In this document: one piece after another, positions 33,101 through 41,939 of the stretch
Layout: the number at the start of each line of letters is the position of its first letter
Position numbering within the stretch: the first letter of the stretch is position 1
Assembly: GCA_023091665.1 (NCBI GenBank)
Contig: JALJCQ010000029.1
Location: 186,001 to 250,000, forward strand
Source: Pythium myriotylum
Taxonomy: Eukaryota; Oomycota; Peronosporomycetes; Pythiales; Pythiaceae
Length of the DNA stretch: 64,000 nt
Reading direction: 5' to 3'
Position numbers and translations under genes: made by a program
The notes under the pieces: generated by a model
What the model was told of the DNA's origin: nothing
What the model saw: the letters and a program-made list of their open reading frames with translations, nothing else
The model's database searches: none

Positions 33101-36045
33101 GCAACACTCTCCGTTTTGGTGGCATTGGCTGTTGACGAAAAGAGGCGCACAAGTCTCATCGATCTTAGAACACCAGGATCTTCCAATGTCTGCAAAAGGT
33201 GTCTCTCTGCAATTGCATTCATCTTCAGCACTTGTGCAGGCCACCAACGATTCTGGGAAGCTGGGACCTTGACTTCAATGACTCTAGAGGTACCGATGAC
33301 AAACGGGAAGGCAAACAGCGGTAGTACCTGTTCACTTTCGTCATCGTAACGGATGAGATGGTTACAGGAAGCAACTTCAAACGACAAGACACGCCCCATC
33401 ACCCAGTGCTTGTCCCACGACAGTAGTACACCGACTCGCTTCCCTACGAGTTCGCCCAACGCCAAAATTTCCTCGTCTGCAGTTGGCTTTTTGCCACGCA
33501 ACAAACGAACCATCGGGTCAACCGCTTTGGCCGCCGTTGGACGTAGAAGACCCCCGTAGAGTTGCATCTCCAGCATCATCTGCTTAGAAATGCGCTGCTT
33601 CTTTTTACGGTTCTTCTTTAATCGTCGCAGACATGGCAAACAGTACCATGGTCTTGGCGGCGGTGTGAGCGACTGAGAGTCACCCAGAACGTCGATCATG
33701 TTGAACTCACTCAGACAGATCTCGCAAACAATAATAATGAGATCATCGTCATCATCTGACATACCATCACCTTCGTCATCCGTGCAAACTACGTGGCCAC
33801 AGGTTGCTGAATTCGAAGTGTTAGATAAAGCCGAACCATTGGATGCTGAGCTTGACGAATAAGAAACTGTGACTGGCACAGGTGCAAATATGCGTTCGAC
33901 TGGGTCGACTTGTAGCCGCCCGTCGTGTTGGATAACGTCGACTGGACGCTTGCGCTTCTTTTCCTCCCGAGGAATCCCGACAATTGGTGGAGGTGGAGGA
34001 GGTTGCGGGGGTCTAGAACTCATCCTTGCTTGAATGCAGGGATTACAGAGCACGGTCATGTCACCTCGCTTCCGGGCAGCACGTTGAGCATCTCTATTCC
34101 AGCGAACTGGACCCTTGCAAACCGTGCAGGCTGTCGTTGAAGGTGTTGGGCGCTGGAAAGCCGCTGTGTTTCGTCCGCGACTAACACACGCAGAGCAATA
34201 CCAGTCTCCTCTTGGAACTGACGCAAGAGGAGGACTCAGGGTTGTCATGTCAAATTCACCATCACATCCGTCGCATATCAGCAGAGTCACTGTTGACGAA
34301 GGAGGCTGGCCTGGCACTAATGATCTTCTAGGTTCCAATTTCACTCGTGGACTGATAGGTCTTGCGACAGAAAGCCCTCGGTTGATGGGTATGATTATCC
34401 CTTCTGCCCGTGCTTTAACTCGTCTAGCTTTTTCTTGCTTCAACGCGGCATAACCTTTTTTACGTCGCTTTCGAGTTGCCTCACACTCGTCACAAAACCA
34501 ATCCCCTTTGGGGACTTCTGGAGCCGCGGGTCGAATTGTTCGGATGTCAAACTTATCATCACAGCCATCGCATTCGATCAACGGGACCAATTCATCCTCG
34601 GGGTTTGACTGCTCGACCCCATTCTCTGTGCCTATGCCATGGTCAGTCTTCGCCGGCTCTTGCAGGGTATCACTCGTCGCAGATAGCTGGTCCTTTTGAT
34701 TGGACACTAACGCATCAGCACTCGAGACCTTGTTGGTACTTGGACCAAAGGTCGTTTCTTCCGCTTGTTTTCCATTAGCAGACACATATAAGTGGTCCTG
34801 AGTCGCGCCTGAAATCTCTTGATTTTCCTTTAAGCAATCGGAGCAGAACCAATCACCTTCGGGTATCGACTCGAGTGGTGGCAGCACTGCTGCCATGTCA
34901 AACTCGTTTTCGCAGCCGTCACATATCAGAAGCGTGACCATGGTAGCGTCCCCATCAAGAACTCCGAAATGCTGTGATCGACACGTGGGGCAAAACCAGT
35001 CCCCTTCTGGAACTTCGTGCAACGGAGGGTCGAGCTTCGCCATATCAAACTCTCCTTCACACCCGTCGCAAAGCAAGATCGTTCCCTCATCTTCAACAGG
35101 CAACATGCCATCCAGAGCTGCGTCGACGGAAACACTTGGTGGTGCAGTCTCACGAGAAGCGCTTCGGTCGATACATGCGCGACAGAAAAAGCCGAGCTCT
35201 GTCTCGCGCCCAATCCGATTTCGTAGCGCGTCATCTTCCTCTTCTTCATCTCCGACGAGTGGATGTAGACAAAAATCGCCTTGACACGACAAGCAAGTCT
35301 CCCACCACACAACGTCTCCTTTCGGGACCAACACACCCACCCGTCGCCTTCGTACCAGATTCCCAGCCACGTCACATGAAGGACACGCAGTTGGACTGTC
35401 CAGTCCCCCAGCGGGAGACATCGCCTGGCTGCGCTTCCGCTTTCGTCCAGGCGATGGGAGCGCGACCTCCATCGCGCACTCTCGATGGCGCCGCGCAGCC
35501 GCATGGCACTGCGCGCACGACGCTAAACTGCTCGGCGCAATATTCACCTGTCGGCAGGCCGTGCACACGTCCACTTCCTTGGTGACAACGGCCCATTCCT
35601 CAGCTTCGTCCTCTTCCGGTGGTGCTTCGCGACCGTTCTCGGCCATCAACGCGAGCGCCGCTGGCGGCAGCAGCAGCGGCTCGCTCTCGTCTTCATCTCC
35701 GCTGTCTTCTTCCGTCTCTGCGCCTCGACAGCACCTCGCGCACTCAAACTCCGAGAGCGATCGCCCCGCGGCCGCCACACACGGCGCGTGGTAGAGCCCG
35801 TCGCAGCGGCGACAGCGCACGGCGACTCGGCGCGCCGCGTGCTCGCTTCCTTTAACTAGTTCTTTGTCTTGTGCTGAGCTGCTCCCGCTCACCGCTGGCG
35901 CCGTCGGAGGCTCGTCGCGGCCGTCGTTCGCGCGCGCAGAGCTCGACGCCGCAGTTGCCGTCGCCGATATCTCGGCGAGTTCGCGTCCGTTGGCGCCGAG
36001 CGCGACGCGCACGTGCTCGCGGCATCGCAGGCAAGCGAATTCCAT
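27157..36045 (-). CDS. Trithorax/KMT2-like histone lysine methyltransferase (PHD, bromo, ePHD, FYR, SET)
   Basis: The protein has 2,962 residues from the ATG at 36045, with no intron. In order it has five PHD-like repeats near residues 320-355, 372-405, 482-522, 588-622 and 768-808 (CDGC..EFDM..GDWFC). A PHD finger starting CDKCRLPP lies at about 1,160, and a bromodomain at about 1,398-1,495 (IAPTYFDVIKQPMDLATMQ). A PHD cluster follows (CCLCGTRGSHNDD, about 1,668 on), then an extended PHD at about 2,255-2,361 (WVHINCALWSSEVFED). An FYRN-like segment lies near 2,485, then FYRC-like sequence. SET and post-SET close the protein (about 2,825-2,962), with HGYGLFT, RFMNHSCDP, YDYKF and CDCGAPNCIGRMN. 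The family methylates histone H3 lysine 4 in the nucleus. The many reader modules suggest a chromatin-targeted regulator. An upstream in-frame stretch to 36159 lacks an ATG. Confidence 0.92.
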   Translation of the reverse strand: MEFACLRCREHVRVALGANGRELAEISATATAASSSARANDGRDEPPTAPAVSGSSSAQDKELVKGSEHAARRVAVRCRRCDGLYHAPCVAAAGRSLSEFECARCCRGAETEEDSGDEDESEPLLLPPAALALMAENGREAPPEEDEAEEWAVVTKEVDVCTACRQVNIAPSSLASCAQCHAAARRHRECAMEVALPSPGRKRKRSQAMSPAGGLDSPTACPSCDVAGNLVRRRRVGVLVPKGDVVWWETCLSCQGDFCLHPLVGDEEEEDDALRNRIGRETELGFFCRACIDRSASRETAPPSVSVDAALDGMLPVEDEGTILLCDGCEGEFDMAKLDPPLHEVPEGDWFCPTCRSQHFGVLDGDATMVTLLICDGCENEFDMAAVLPPLESIPEGDWFCSDCLKENQEISGATQDHLYVSANGKQAEETTFGPSTNKVSSADALVSNQKDQLSATSDTLQEPAKTDHGIGTENGVEQSNPEDELVPLIECDGCDDKFDIRTIRPAAPEVPKGDWFCDECEATRKRRKKGYAALKQEKARRVKARAEGIIIPINRGLSVARPISPRVKLEPRRSLVPGQPPSSTVTLLICDGCDGEFDMTTLSPPLASVPRGDWYCSACVSRGRNTAAFQRPTPSTTACTVCKGPVRWNRDAQRAARKRGDMTVLCNPCIQARMSSRPPQPPPPPPIVGIPREEKKRKRPVDVIQHDGRLQVDPVERIFAPVPVTVSYSSSSASNGSALSNTSNSATCGHVVCTDDEGDGMSDDDDDLIIIVCEICLSEFNMIDVLGDSQSLTPPPRPWYCLPCLRRLKKNRKKKQRISKQMMLEMQLYGGLLRPTAAKAVDPMVRLLRGKKPTADEEILALGELVGKRVGVLLSWDKHWVMGRVLSFEVASCNHLIRYDDESEQVLPLFAFPFVIGTSRVIEVKVPASQNRWWPAQVLKMNAIAERHLLQTLEDPGVLRSMRLVRLFSSTANATKTESVACWVPRHLCRALSENSKGEATDTDEDYKALVREALNEDQIERSVRMVAFKALLRSAQDGGDDVWSSFAQALVGCELLVNGNRTVTIKDFDPVSGLHRLCSGEDDEVQIKLVQVINDMAIDAHTLAKLELALNKALRGLDIVPSNSSELEPEPSDPELKFVPSRTSSIRPPPTDSDGQCDKCRLPPVLDGDTSDVAVDNALVKCVKCSNTFHSFCCDPPHGAFPLVSSEDGAVLVEDIKSPFICRDCVSCAGCQTTTSTRWYRWRLPLQVVSLCENCVTIYDNKCQCAVCNKCLEDSLVNESTNLLKCTSCDLWVHPHCEPDPHPAFRRRLQHEPQEFELDIDIPLPDLSVKQQDQDDDEEEDAAHQSSKSANGHSTKPARLVDEDCAFSLKFKETYDARVFNNYECLSCRKVRLLRVLQRLRMEDKLDLFKEPVTKLIAPTYFDVIKQPMDLATMQQKVLDDEYTRVNFRDFRDDFELLCLNAVTFNSRDRDFLIWREAWRFYGQGQKILRLVAPKARMKQRGGKHYDALVLAAKRQLPNNSQLGKTKQFAGGSEEDDDDDEDGDDEDDVEVDPLDNEGDNDGLDDSGSGRESTSRVTDVDNGVGLGDDELGRDSLSLKPETSGLSYPDALASAKPAVERRRAMDGIVRLTFVPQSELGSIPKPHSSLPFYLTMHSRSGAHAYCWIDTCCLCGTRGSHNDDMIFCTDCGEGFHTFCCGVDETKFALKDHPIHTYWRCANCEMCEVCGKPHDKESEGEENEWMECSHCDRSFHGKCLLPAIGSKKDLPPTEDDDSDDAPPQPESFYCSSCVVCKICDKVQPRASYSYDRELCLSCCQAQKSEQNIMSAKTKHLIQVWASDARKQRKDAEKCPMCMNKWTAEDADLIQCDACEFWAHPLCDVAFAEDPSKYQELVNDPSAQYVCSVCRSHERTHLRSTPNLAKCQLLLDKIQNARMLCDARWVEARAQMRQTQLWNEWKDNLAIYLYVLRIGEECLKNLAYRSVNFQDDWARYLMKNKAQVVPAWLVQKAARYLRYKRYARGPRAAQRKLARKTENFYSQQGIDRQKEPHAIATVAAQASSCAALIVCVHLLYGWAPLQRVVFHLLEGEGARLSDELVRSLLIDNSDTLDDEIMKIKNQYERRARKKHLLRVQTDGEDVDDVFMEEVSPTGSSVSSLDPVSKATEENDDSKISPESDTQNHEQVVDDTTQVTDSSNDAETKEEATNSESPQKAPAFLPHKAAISKEHSTTLVRLTRSSPMSGQPKTSLAPGYSSGEDNRFCGLCFIVGDSSLCGRLIYVELDQWVHINCALWSSEVFEDASGVLQKCQKALSRSKTNRCDGCGVLGATLGCTVSRCPRHYHFPCAIDRGVVFLPNGETCCPLPSHVQQGTKNFQLPDLVRLDSLSAAHSILPHVRPADDVAMHQDSAAIPGDGGTIEESTSVEMVDSSVPPNAETEAIDNSDTSAVASISALPPPLVSPLIKEPRHCVQVDFSTVFSDSKKRMNALHVKRQICFRIGALTVHSLGHIVIGNPSFYTRDAVFPLGYRSTRVYWSSRQLSARCVYECVVSSTDVEARKEAKGKDAEDKPYASPKALFKITASDDVDNPIVASSPLEALLELRSRVVALYEDTRCFASSDDNPFLSRRSWFSYGLLGHHFFGFGIPEIAREIEALPHVATTAIRRSYVVQRHRQQNLRKRRRGQDKLLDDEEAKAGDHVYVFSHRLPPAAEMAIAMREVEQVVEAEEHARLSSGAVRTDGLDRQVDEEEEAARRATRRRLNKDATRESSVQTPLEKAAAGPASNETSASSDTTGAVVKEKQGVPMDLEHLPIAMQYRELRRRPFSERLEVLKSKIHGYGLFTKEKFVEGQMIVEYQGQMISQAVADVREKQYEEMGIGSCYMFRLDEKTIIDATRCGNLARFMNHSCDPKAYARVVVVENNEKKIVIFAKRTIEAFEEVTYDYKFPIEDEAIRCDCGAPNCIGRMN

Positions 36046-36863
36046 CGCCTTCTGCTCGGGGAACGGCCTCTGGCGCGCGCGTCGTCGAGCGCCAAGCCCT
36101 CGTGCCCTTTGCTCGCGCCGTTGGCGTCGCCGCCCTTCCCTTTCCACGGGCTCGCCCAATACGCCTGGGCCGAAACCCCGCCACAGTCGCCAAAACAGGA
36201 CATTGCCTAGTTAAAGAGTTCGATAAGGACGAAGGGTCCTGAATTAGAGTGGAGAAGAGGAATATAACGTGAACACATCAACAGAACTATTTGCGGAGGC
36301 TGGACGTCACTTGATTCGTTTTGTTTATTACAAGTGGTGACCAAGTGGGAGAAATCAAGAAGCATGCTGTCCCGACGAGTGTGGAGACGGCGACTCGCCG
36401 ACTCTCCACCCAGCGAGCTCGCCCTCGTGAAGAGAAAGTAGTCCAGGTCCAGTGATCTCACCCAAGTGAACGAAGAATGGGGGGGGGGGAGGCTAGGATC
36501 CGACAAATATAATACAATCTCAATAATAATTGTAAGAATTGTGCATCATATCCACGAAACGCAACAGTGTCTCCAAACTCGCACGGGACTTGAACCAGCC
36601 GTGAGGACGACAGCGCCAACTCGCTCATGTACGAAGCCTTCCTTCAAGTCGCAAGCGTTCGCGATCCACACGGAGCGCAACAAGAAGGAAAAACAAAAAA
36701 AGCTCTCTCTCTCGATTGATTGTGGCTCGTCTGTTCAATTATAATTCGCGCGCTGTCCACACCGGCTGTTTATGAGGAAGGTCACAGCAACATGGTCGCG
36801 ACGAGGAGCTCCTCCCGCGGCGGGTGGGAAGCGCTGGCGCGACGCTCGCCCACTGCGGAAACC
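36046..36863. other. Divergent upstream region
   Basis: This lies between the SET gene and the TMEM267-like gene. It contains a run of ten G at 36480..36489. A string resembling a tRNA T-arm near 36583 was examined and rejected. An in-frame ATG at 36792 belongs to the next gene's frame. No other feature was seen. Confidence 0.5.
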
Positions 36864-37790
36864 ATGGCCGACGAGAGCACGTGGCGCTGGTCGCTGACGG
36901 CGCTGTCGCCGCGCGAGTGGATGCAGCGCCTGCTGCTGCTGCTGCTGCTCTTCTGCTGCCTAATGGGCGACTTTCTCCTCTGGCAGCAGTGAGTTCCTTG
37001 CTCCTCCTCATCGCAATGACAGGAGACTCACTTCTTCACACACAGAGTGCTCTTCGCGGACTGGTCGCTGCTGCGCCACCTGCTCGACAGCGGGACCCAC
37101 TTCGCCGTGGGCTTTTGCTGCTGGGGCATCTTCCTCTGCTTCTCGCACGACGACCGCATCCCGGCCGCGCCGGCCAAGAAAGAGAACGAGACGACGCCGA
37201 CGCCCGCGCTGGACGAGTCGGCCGGCCGCGAGACCTTCTCGACCGTGCCTGGCATCAGCGAGTGGAAGTCGTTTCTTATCAGTTGCTTTCTCGCGGGATT
37301 CACGGCCGCGATCCTCGACATCGACCACTTCATCGCGGCTGGAGCCCTCAGTATCTCCGGCGCGACCCATTTGGAAGGCCGGCCGTTTGGACACTCGGTG
37401 ACGTTCGTGATCGCCGTGACCGTGCTCGTCTGGGCCATCAGCAAGTTCCGAGGAGCGAGCAAGTGGATGCGAATCCATCGCATGAGCTTCGTCATCATCA
37501 CGCTCATGAGCCACCAGTTTCGCGACGGCAACCGCCTCGGCTTGTGGTTTTGGCCCATCGGCTCTACCCCAGGCATCTTCTACCCGATCTACTTGTTCGC
37601 GGAGGTTGCGATGCCCATCGCGCTCGCTCGCTGGCAAGTCATGGACGGTCGGAAAGAGACCGCGGAGGCCCAGGCGGACGCAGCGGGAGTGCCCGAGCCA
37701 AAGACCATCCGCGACGGAGACGAAGACCACATCGCTGTCACTGTGAGCGAAGAACACAAGACCCCGCCAGGCCCGCCGCAACTGTTCTAG
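36864..37790 (+). CDS. TMEM267-like multi-pass membrane protein, two exons
   Basis: Exon 1 is 36864..36988 and exon 2 is 37046..37790. The inferred 57-bp intron (GTGAGT...CACAG) removes an in-frame TGA and gives 289 residues. I chose the ATG at 36864 (good context AACCATGG) over the in-frame ATG at 36792. Membrane segments include LLLLLLLFCCLMGDFLLW, HFAVGFCCWGIFLCF, FLISCFLAGFTAAILDIDHF and VTFVIAVTVLVWAI. The motif LDIDHFIAAGALS, followed by RPFGHS, resembles the conserved core of TMEM267, whose metazoan members are about 215 residues. The function of the family is not established. The C-terminal 60 residues are acidic and cytosolic. Confidence 0.7.
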
Positions 37791-37859
37791 TGTTCCATTC
37801 ACTATTTAGAGCGTTTTTGTGATTGGTGTCCATGTATTACGAATGCGGGAGAAAAAAGT

Positions 37860-38259
37860 TCATTTCTCGTCGGCGTATGTGTAGAACCCTTGAGCATACT
37901 TTTTACCAAACTCAGTAGCGCATGAAGGGGGATGCTTGAGCGCCTTCCGAGGCGACTCGTCCAGCTCTTCGAATACGGCACGTAGGTTGCCATCGAGCTT
38001 CTCGTACAGTGCAGCTGGAACACCGTCATTTATGAACGCAGAGGTCTTCACAAATGAGCTTGCTAAGCTTACCAAGGCGGTCAGCAACCTCTGGGTCGTA
38101 GTCGAGCGAGTCGGCATGTTCTCGCGACTTTGCGGCCTTCAGCGACTTGGTCGTCTTCGCGAGATCGCTAGCGGAGATCTCCACAGCGTGCTTTGCTTCC
38201 ATGGCAGTTATCGATGAAAGCACGAGACGTGGAGTTGTGGAATGGCGTGCGCCGAGCAT
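37860..38259 (-). CDS. Small helical protein of unknown function, two exons
   Basis: Exon 1 is 38259..38073 and exon 2 is 38014..37860 (minus strand). A 58-bp intron with donor GTAAGC and acceptor CCAG joins the frames as VADRLAALYEKLDGN and removes the exon-1 frame stop. The product has about 113 residues. A second in-frame ATG at 38202 would give 94. The sequence is charged and mostly helical, with neither signal peptide nor membrane helix, and ends QGFYTYADEK. I do not recognise it. It lies 60 bases downstream of the dysbindin-like gene on the same strand. Confidence 0.6.
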
Positions 38260-38319
38260 AAGGCGGAAGGGATTCACAACAACGTTGCCACAGAGTTATA
38301 AATACTACATCCTATCTGG

Positions 38320-39634
38320 CTACTCTCCCTTTTCGTCGTCACGCTTGAGGGCCGCTTCTGCGACAGAGCTTTCCGTGGCTGGGCTTCCATTCTGTTCTGG
38401 AACGGCGGGCTTTTCGCTTGCGTTTTCAGGGATATCCTCGTCGGTGCTTGCCTTGGCGCCTAGCGGCTCGCTTGGCGATTCCTCTTTATCTTCTGTCTTC
38501 TCCTCTTCTTCTTCGAAGTGGAGAGCGGCAGCCTCATCGTCATCCTCTGTGTCGTAAAAGGCTTCCAACTGCGCCTCATCGGTTGTGACCACCAAATCAA
38601 CCGATTCGAGACTCTCCTCCTGGGGTGGCGATATGGCGCCTGGGCAAAACCACACAGATCAGCCAAGCATTGAACTCCTAAAAGATCCGACCGACGTACG
38701 CTGAGTGAGCACTGGGCCTTGATACGCCACTAGTGTTTGGTACGTCTTGAGGTCGTTCTGGAACGCCTCGGCCAGGACTTGACGTCGAGCCGCAAGAAGC
38801 TGCTTCTTACGGCCTTCCTTCTCCTCCAGAATACGCTCCTCGAACAAGTCCAGCTCCTGTTCCTGCTCTCGGAATGATTTAATCAGTACCTTTTTCTCGT
38901 CTGCATTCGAAACAACGCAGGCTCACGCACCTGGCGGACAACGAACTGGGCGTTCTGGGCTGCCATATACTCCTCCGTTTGCTTCCTGCAATCCAAACGA
39001 GACGAGTCAACTCTGGGTACCCATCACCAACACCAACCCAGCACAAACTCCACACGTACGTGAGAGCCTGTTCGACTTCTTCAACGTCCACTGCGATCTT
39101 CTCCACAAGCCCTCTGCATTTGTACCCCCACGTGTCACGCTCTGATCTCAAAACCACATCCTTGCGCAGTGGCCTACCGGATCGCGCTGATCTGCTCGCG
39201 CACGCGCTTGATCTCGTGGAAGTGCTGCTCGACGTACGCCTGGCTCTCCACTTGGTCCTGCAGCCGCTTGCGCGCGCGTCCCAGCTCATCGCTCATCTCG
39301 TCGCCGCTACACACCATCCCGGACTCGTCTCAGCACCCCACGCACCCACCACGGCAACCGTCTTGGTCGCTACGCACCTTTGCAGTAGCTTGCGGTGGCG
39401 CGCGAGCACGGCGTCCCAGTCCTTGTGCTGCTCGACCAGGAACGCCTCGCCCTCGTGGCCGTGGCCCGTGCCCAGGTCGCTCTCGGCGAGCGAGCGCGCG
39501 GCCGCGGCGTCGCTGCCGGCGACCGAGCTCGCGCTGCTGGGCGCGTCGACGCGCGCGCCGCCCACGACGGCGCCCAGCTCGAGCTTGGACGTGAGCTCCT
39601 TGGACTTGGCCATCACATACTTGAGGCTCAGCAT
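38320..39634 (-). CDS. Dysbindin-like coiled-coil protein (BLOC-1 subunit family), six exons
   Basis: The inferred exons on the minus strand are 39634..39378, 39306..39178, 39113..39060, 38985..38931, 38865..38700 and 38639..38320. The introns are 60-74 bp with donors GTGCGT, GTAGGC, GTACGT, GTGCGT and GTACGT. Phases agree and the sum is 326 residues. The fourth intron's acceptor is the least certain. The middle is a coiled coil (SDELGRARKRLQDQVESQAY, EKIAVDVEEVEQALT). The block EEKEGRKKQLLAARRQVLAE, then AFQNDLKTYQTLV and the acidic LEAFYDTEDDDE, corresponds in order to the dysbindin core. Human dysbindin has about 350 residues. Known dysbindin works in BLOC-1 in endosome-to-lysosome-related organelle traffic. 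The last 90 residues are low-complexity and acidic. Confidence 0.65.
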
Positions 39635-40192
39635 GGTCGCTTTGTCGCCCGTTGTTTCTTTCGGGCCTGCAAGTGAGCTCGATCCGAGTGAGGATCAGAT
39701 AATTGATTGGTTGAAAGTGTTGGGTAAGAGTGTTTGATTGGCTATTAAGAAGGAAGAGGAGACTGACACGAGTGAGGTCTCCATCGAAACAGAGATACCC
39801 ATCGACGCGAGAAAGATGCGCATACACGGCCACTTCATGCAGCCAGTGGAAGTGGTTTAGGTGATTCTCAGTTGTGTAGTAGAATGGAAAGAGGATGACA
39901 CCAAACCTTCTCTTCCCTCTGGAGAGAGTAGTGTCGATTGCTCGATGAGGAGTGCTCACTCAGGGCGATGATCACCTATGGATCGATGAGTGTTCACGGC
40001 AAGGCAAGTATGATTACAACCGCTACCGTCAGGACTTGATTGAGCGTTCTCGACACCCATGGGCTTTGTGCGATCTCCACGCACGCTGGCTCATCCCATA
40101 GCACAGGCGACCGTCGTCGGGGTTGGGTTTCTTTTATGGGAGGACCATCGGAAGGACCTGACATCTTGGGTTTTCTCTCAACACGACCAAGA
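39635..40192. other. Intergenic, no feature seen
   Basis: This contains the upstream region of the dysbindin-like gene and the 3' flank of the broken ankyrin-type gene. No domain-bearing frame or repeat was noticed. Confidence 0.5.
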
Positions 40193-41755
40193 TCATTTCA
40201 CGAGCCGCACATGGAGCTCGGCGTGACCGCAGTAGGAGGCCCACGCTACCAGCCACGGCACGCGTCTGCATTCCTTGGGTCTGTTTCTCAGCCACAACGC
40301 AACGTACTCGCTTACCCACGCCGGTTCACTTGCAAGTCGCTGTCACTCGCGATGCACTCCGCCCGCGTGAACTCCGTCGAAGGCGTCCGAGAAGCTCCCC
40401 CACGCCTTTGGAAGGAACTCGAGGTCTTCTGGCTGATGCACAGGGTGCTCCAAGATAAATCTCACGACCTCGAGGTGGCCGCGCATTGCGCACTTCCAGA
40501 GCGTGTCGGCGTGGACTTTATAAAACGGACCAGCACACGCAAGCCACTCGACGATCTCTCGATGGCCCTGAAGCGCTGCAGTCGCGAATGTGTCGTCGTG
40601 CATGAGCTCGAACTCGTAACTCATCCACCGAGCGACCACGCGGTTCCAGAGCTCAACGTTCTTGCCTCCGGGTGTGCCGCTCGCTAGCCACTTGGCTGTG
40701 GCGACGTCGCCGTGGCCGATGCCCAGACTCATGGCCTTCTTGGTTGCAAGCCGAATGCTTTTCTTGTACTCGAGCCACTTCAAGACAGCCAGCCGGTTGG
40801 ACGACACACAAGCAGCTTCAACTATGTGCGTCACCGTTGGCATTGCAATCGGTGCGTACTCCTCTAGCCACTCGAGTGATTCGACGTGGCCACCTTCCAA
40901 CGCGGCTACGAACGTGCTCGTCGTGGGTTTCACGCCGTGGACCTTGTCCAGCCAATGCATCGCCGCTACGTGGCCATTGCGAGCTGCCTCGTCGATCGCG
41001 GCTGGAGTGCATCCTTCGGTTCGATTCTCAGCGAGCCACTGGATCACGTGGAGATGGCCATTTGCCGCAGCCTTGTCCATGGCAGACGGCGTGCACGACC
41101 ACGGATACTCTTCTTCCTCTTCATGCATCGCCCATAGCAGACTCAAGTCCCCGTGGCCAGCGACAAAGTCCATGACACCGGAATATTGGCGAGTAGTGGC
41201 CCAGCCGTAGACTCTCTGCACCGGCGCGAGGCCGTGTTGCCTGGTCGCCAAGTATTTGCGGTTCACACGCTGGTTGTTGGCGTTCACGTACTGCACCGTC
41301 CACGCGAGCACAACCACGTCGCCGTCGTACGAGAGGAGGTAGTGAAGGTCCGTCTCGTACGGATGCAGCGGATCGTGCACGGCCAGAACGGCGCGCTCGC
41401 CAATCCACTTGGCGACGTCCAAGTGACCCGATCCTGCGGCTTTCGCCATGGCCTCGTGAGGTTCGTAGGCTGAGAGCGCGTGAAGCCACTGGACGGATGC
41501 AAGGTCTCCTCTTGTGGCTGCCTCGTAGATGCCGTAGGCGCTCAACGGAGGCTTCAGGAAACTGAATGAGAGACCTCCGATCACTGGCAGCGGAGATGGC
41601 ATGGCTAGGTACTCGTCGAGGCCTTCGCAACTCAGCAGGCGAAGCGTCGCAGTGTGACAGCCGTTCGCAGCCGCGCACTGAGTCTCAATTTTGAGCATAC
41701 CAACGACAGCGCTCGATGATTTGGTTCGGGAATGACACAATCGTACGCAGTGCAT
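40193..41755 (-). pseudogene. Broken copy of the WL-type ankyrin-repeat gene
   Basis: An open frame from the ATG at 41755 ends at 40343 after 470 residues. It is nearly identical to the intact gene at 57334..58956 (position sums of 99,149). Relative to that gene the TGG codon after GGVHRE is TGA here. Reading past it, the frame stays open for 50 more codons to a TGA at 40193 and still encodes the homologous tail. A single nonsense change is therefore enough to explain the shortening. The 5' end is also missing: similarity starts only at about 41686, and the first residues here are unrelated sequence. The protein has degenerate ankyrin-like repeats of the type A..GHL.V..WL. It may still be translated in truncated form. 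Confidence 0.75.
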
Positions 41756-41939
41756 GGAACGCGTTCACTTCGTACGTCAGGACGCCATTGTGTGGCTTTT
41801 TGGTTACTTGTTGAGAATGAAGACGAGTTGTGGGACAATAAATTTTGTGCCTTGCTTTTTCGCTGTCGACACGACTAGAACTGACAATGATATGAATTTG
41901 TGAATTTGCCACACTCTAAAACAAGAGTGGAATGCAATA

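Noticed and set aside
36560..36640. tRNA gene suggested by CGGGACTTGAACC
   Set aside because: The T stem has a mismatch, no complementary acceptor strand exists at the right distance, and no anticodon arm forms.
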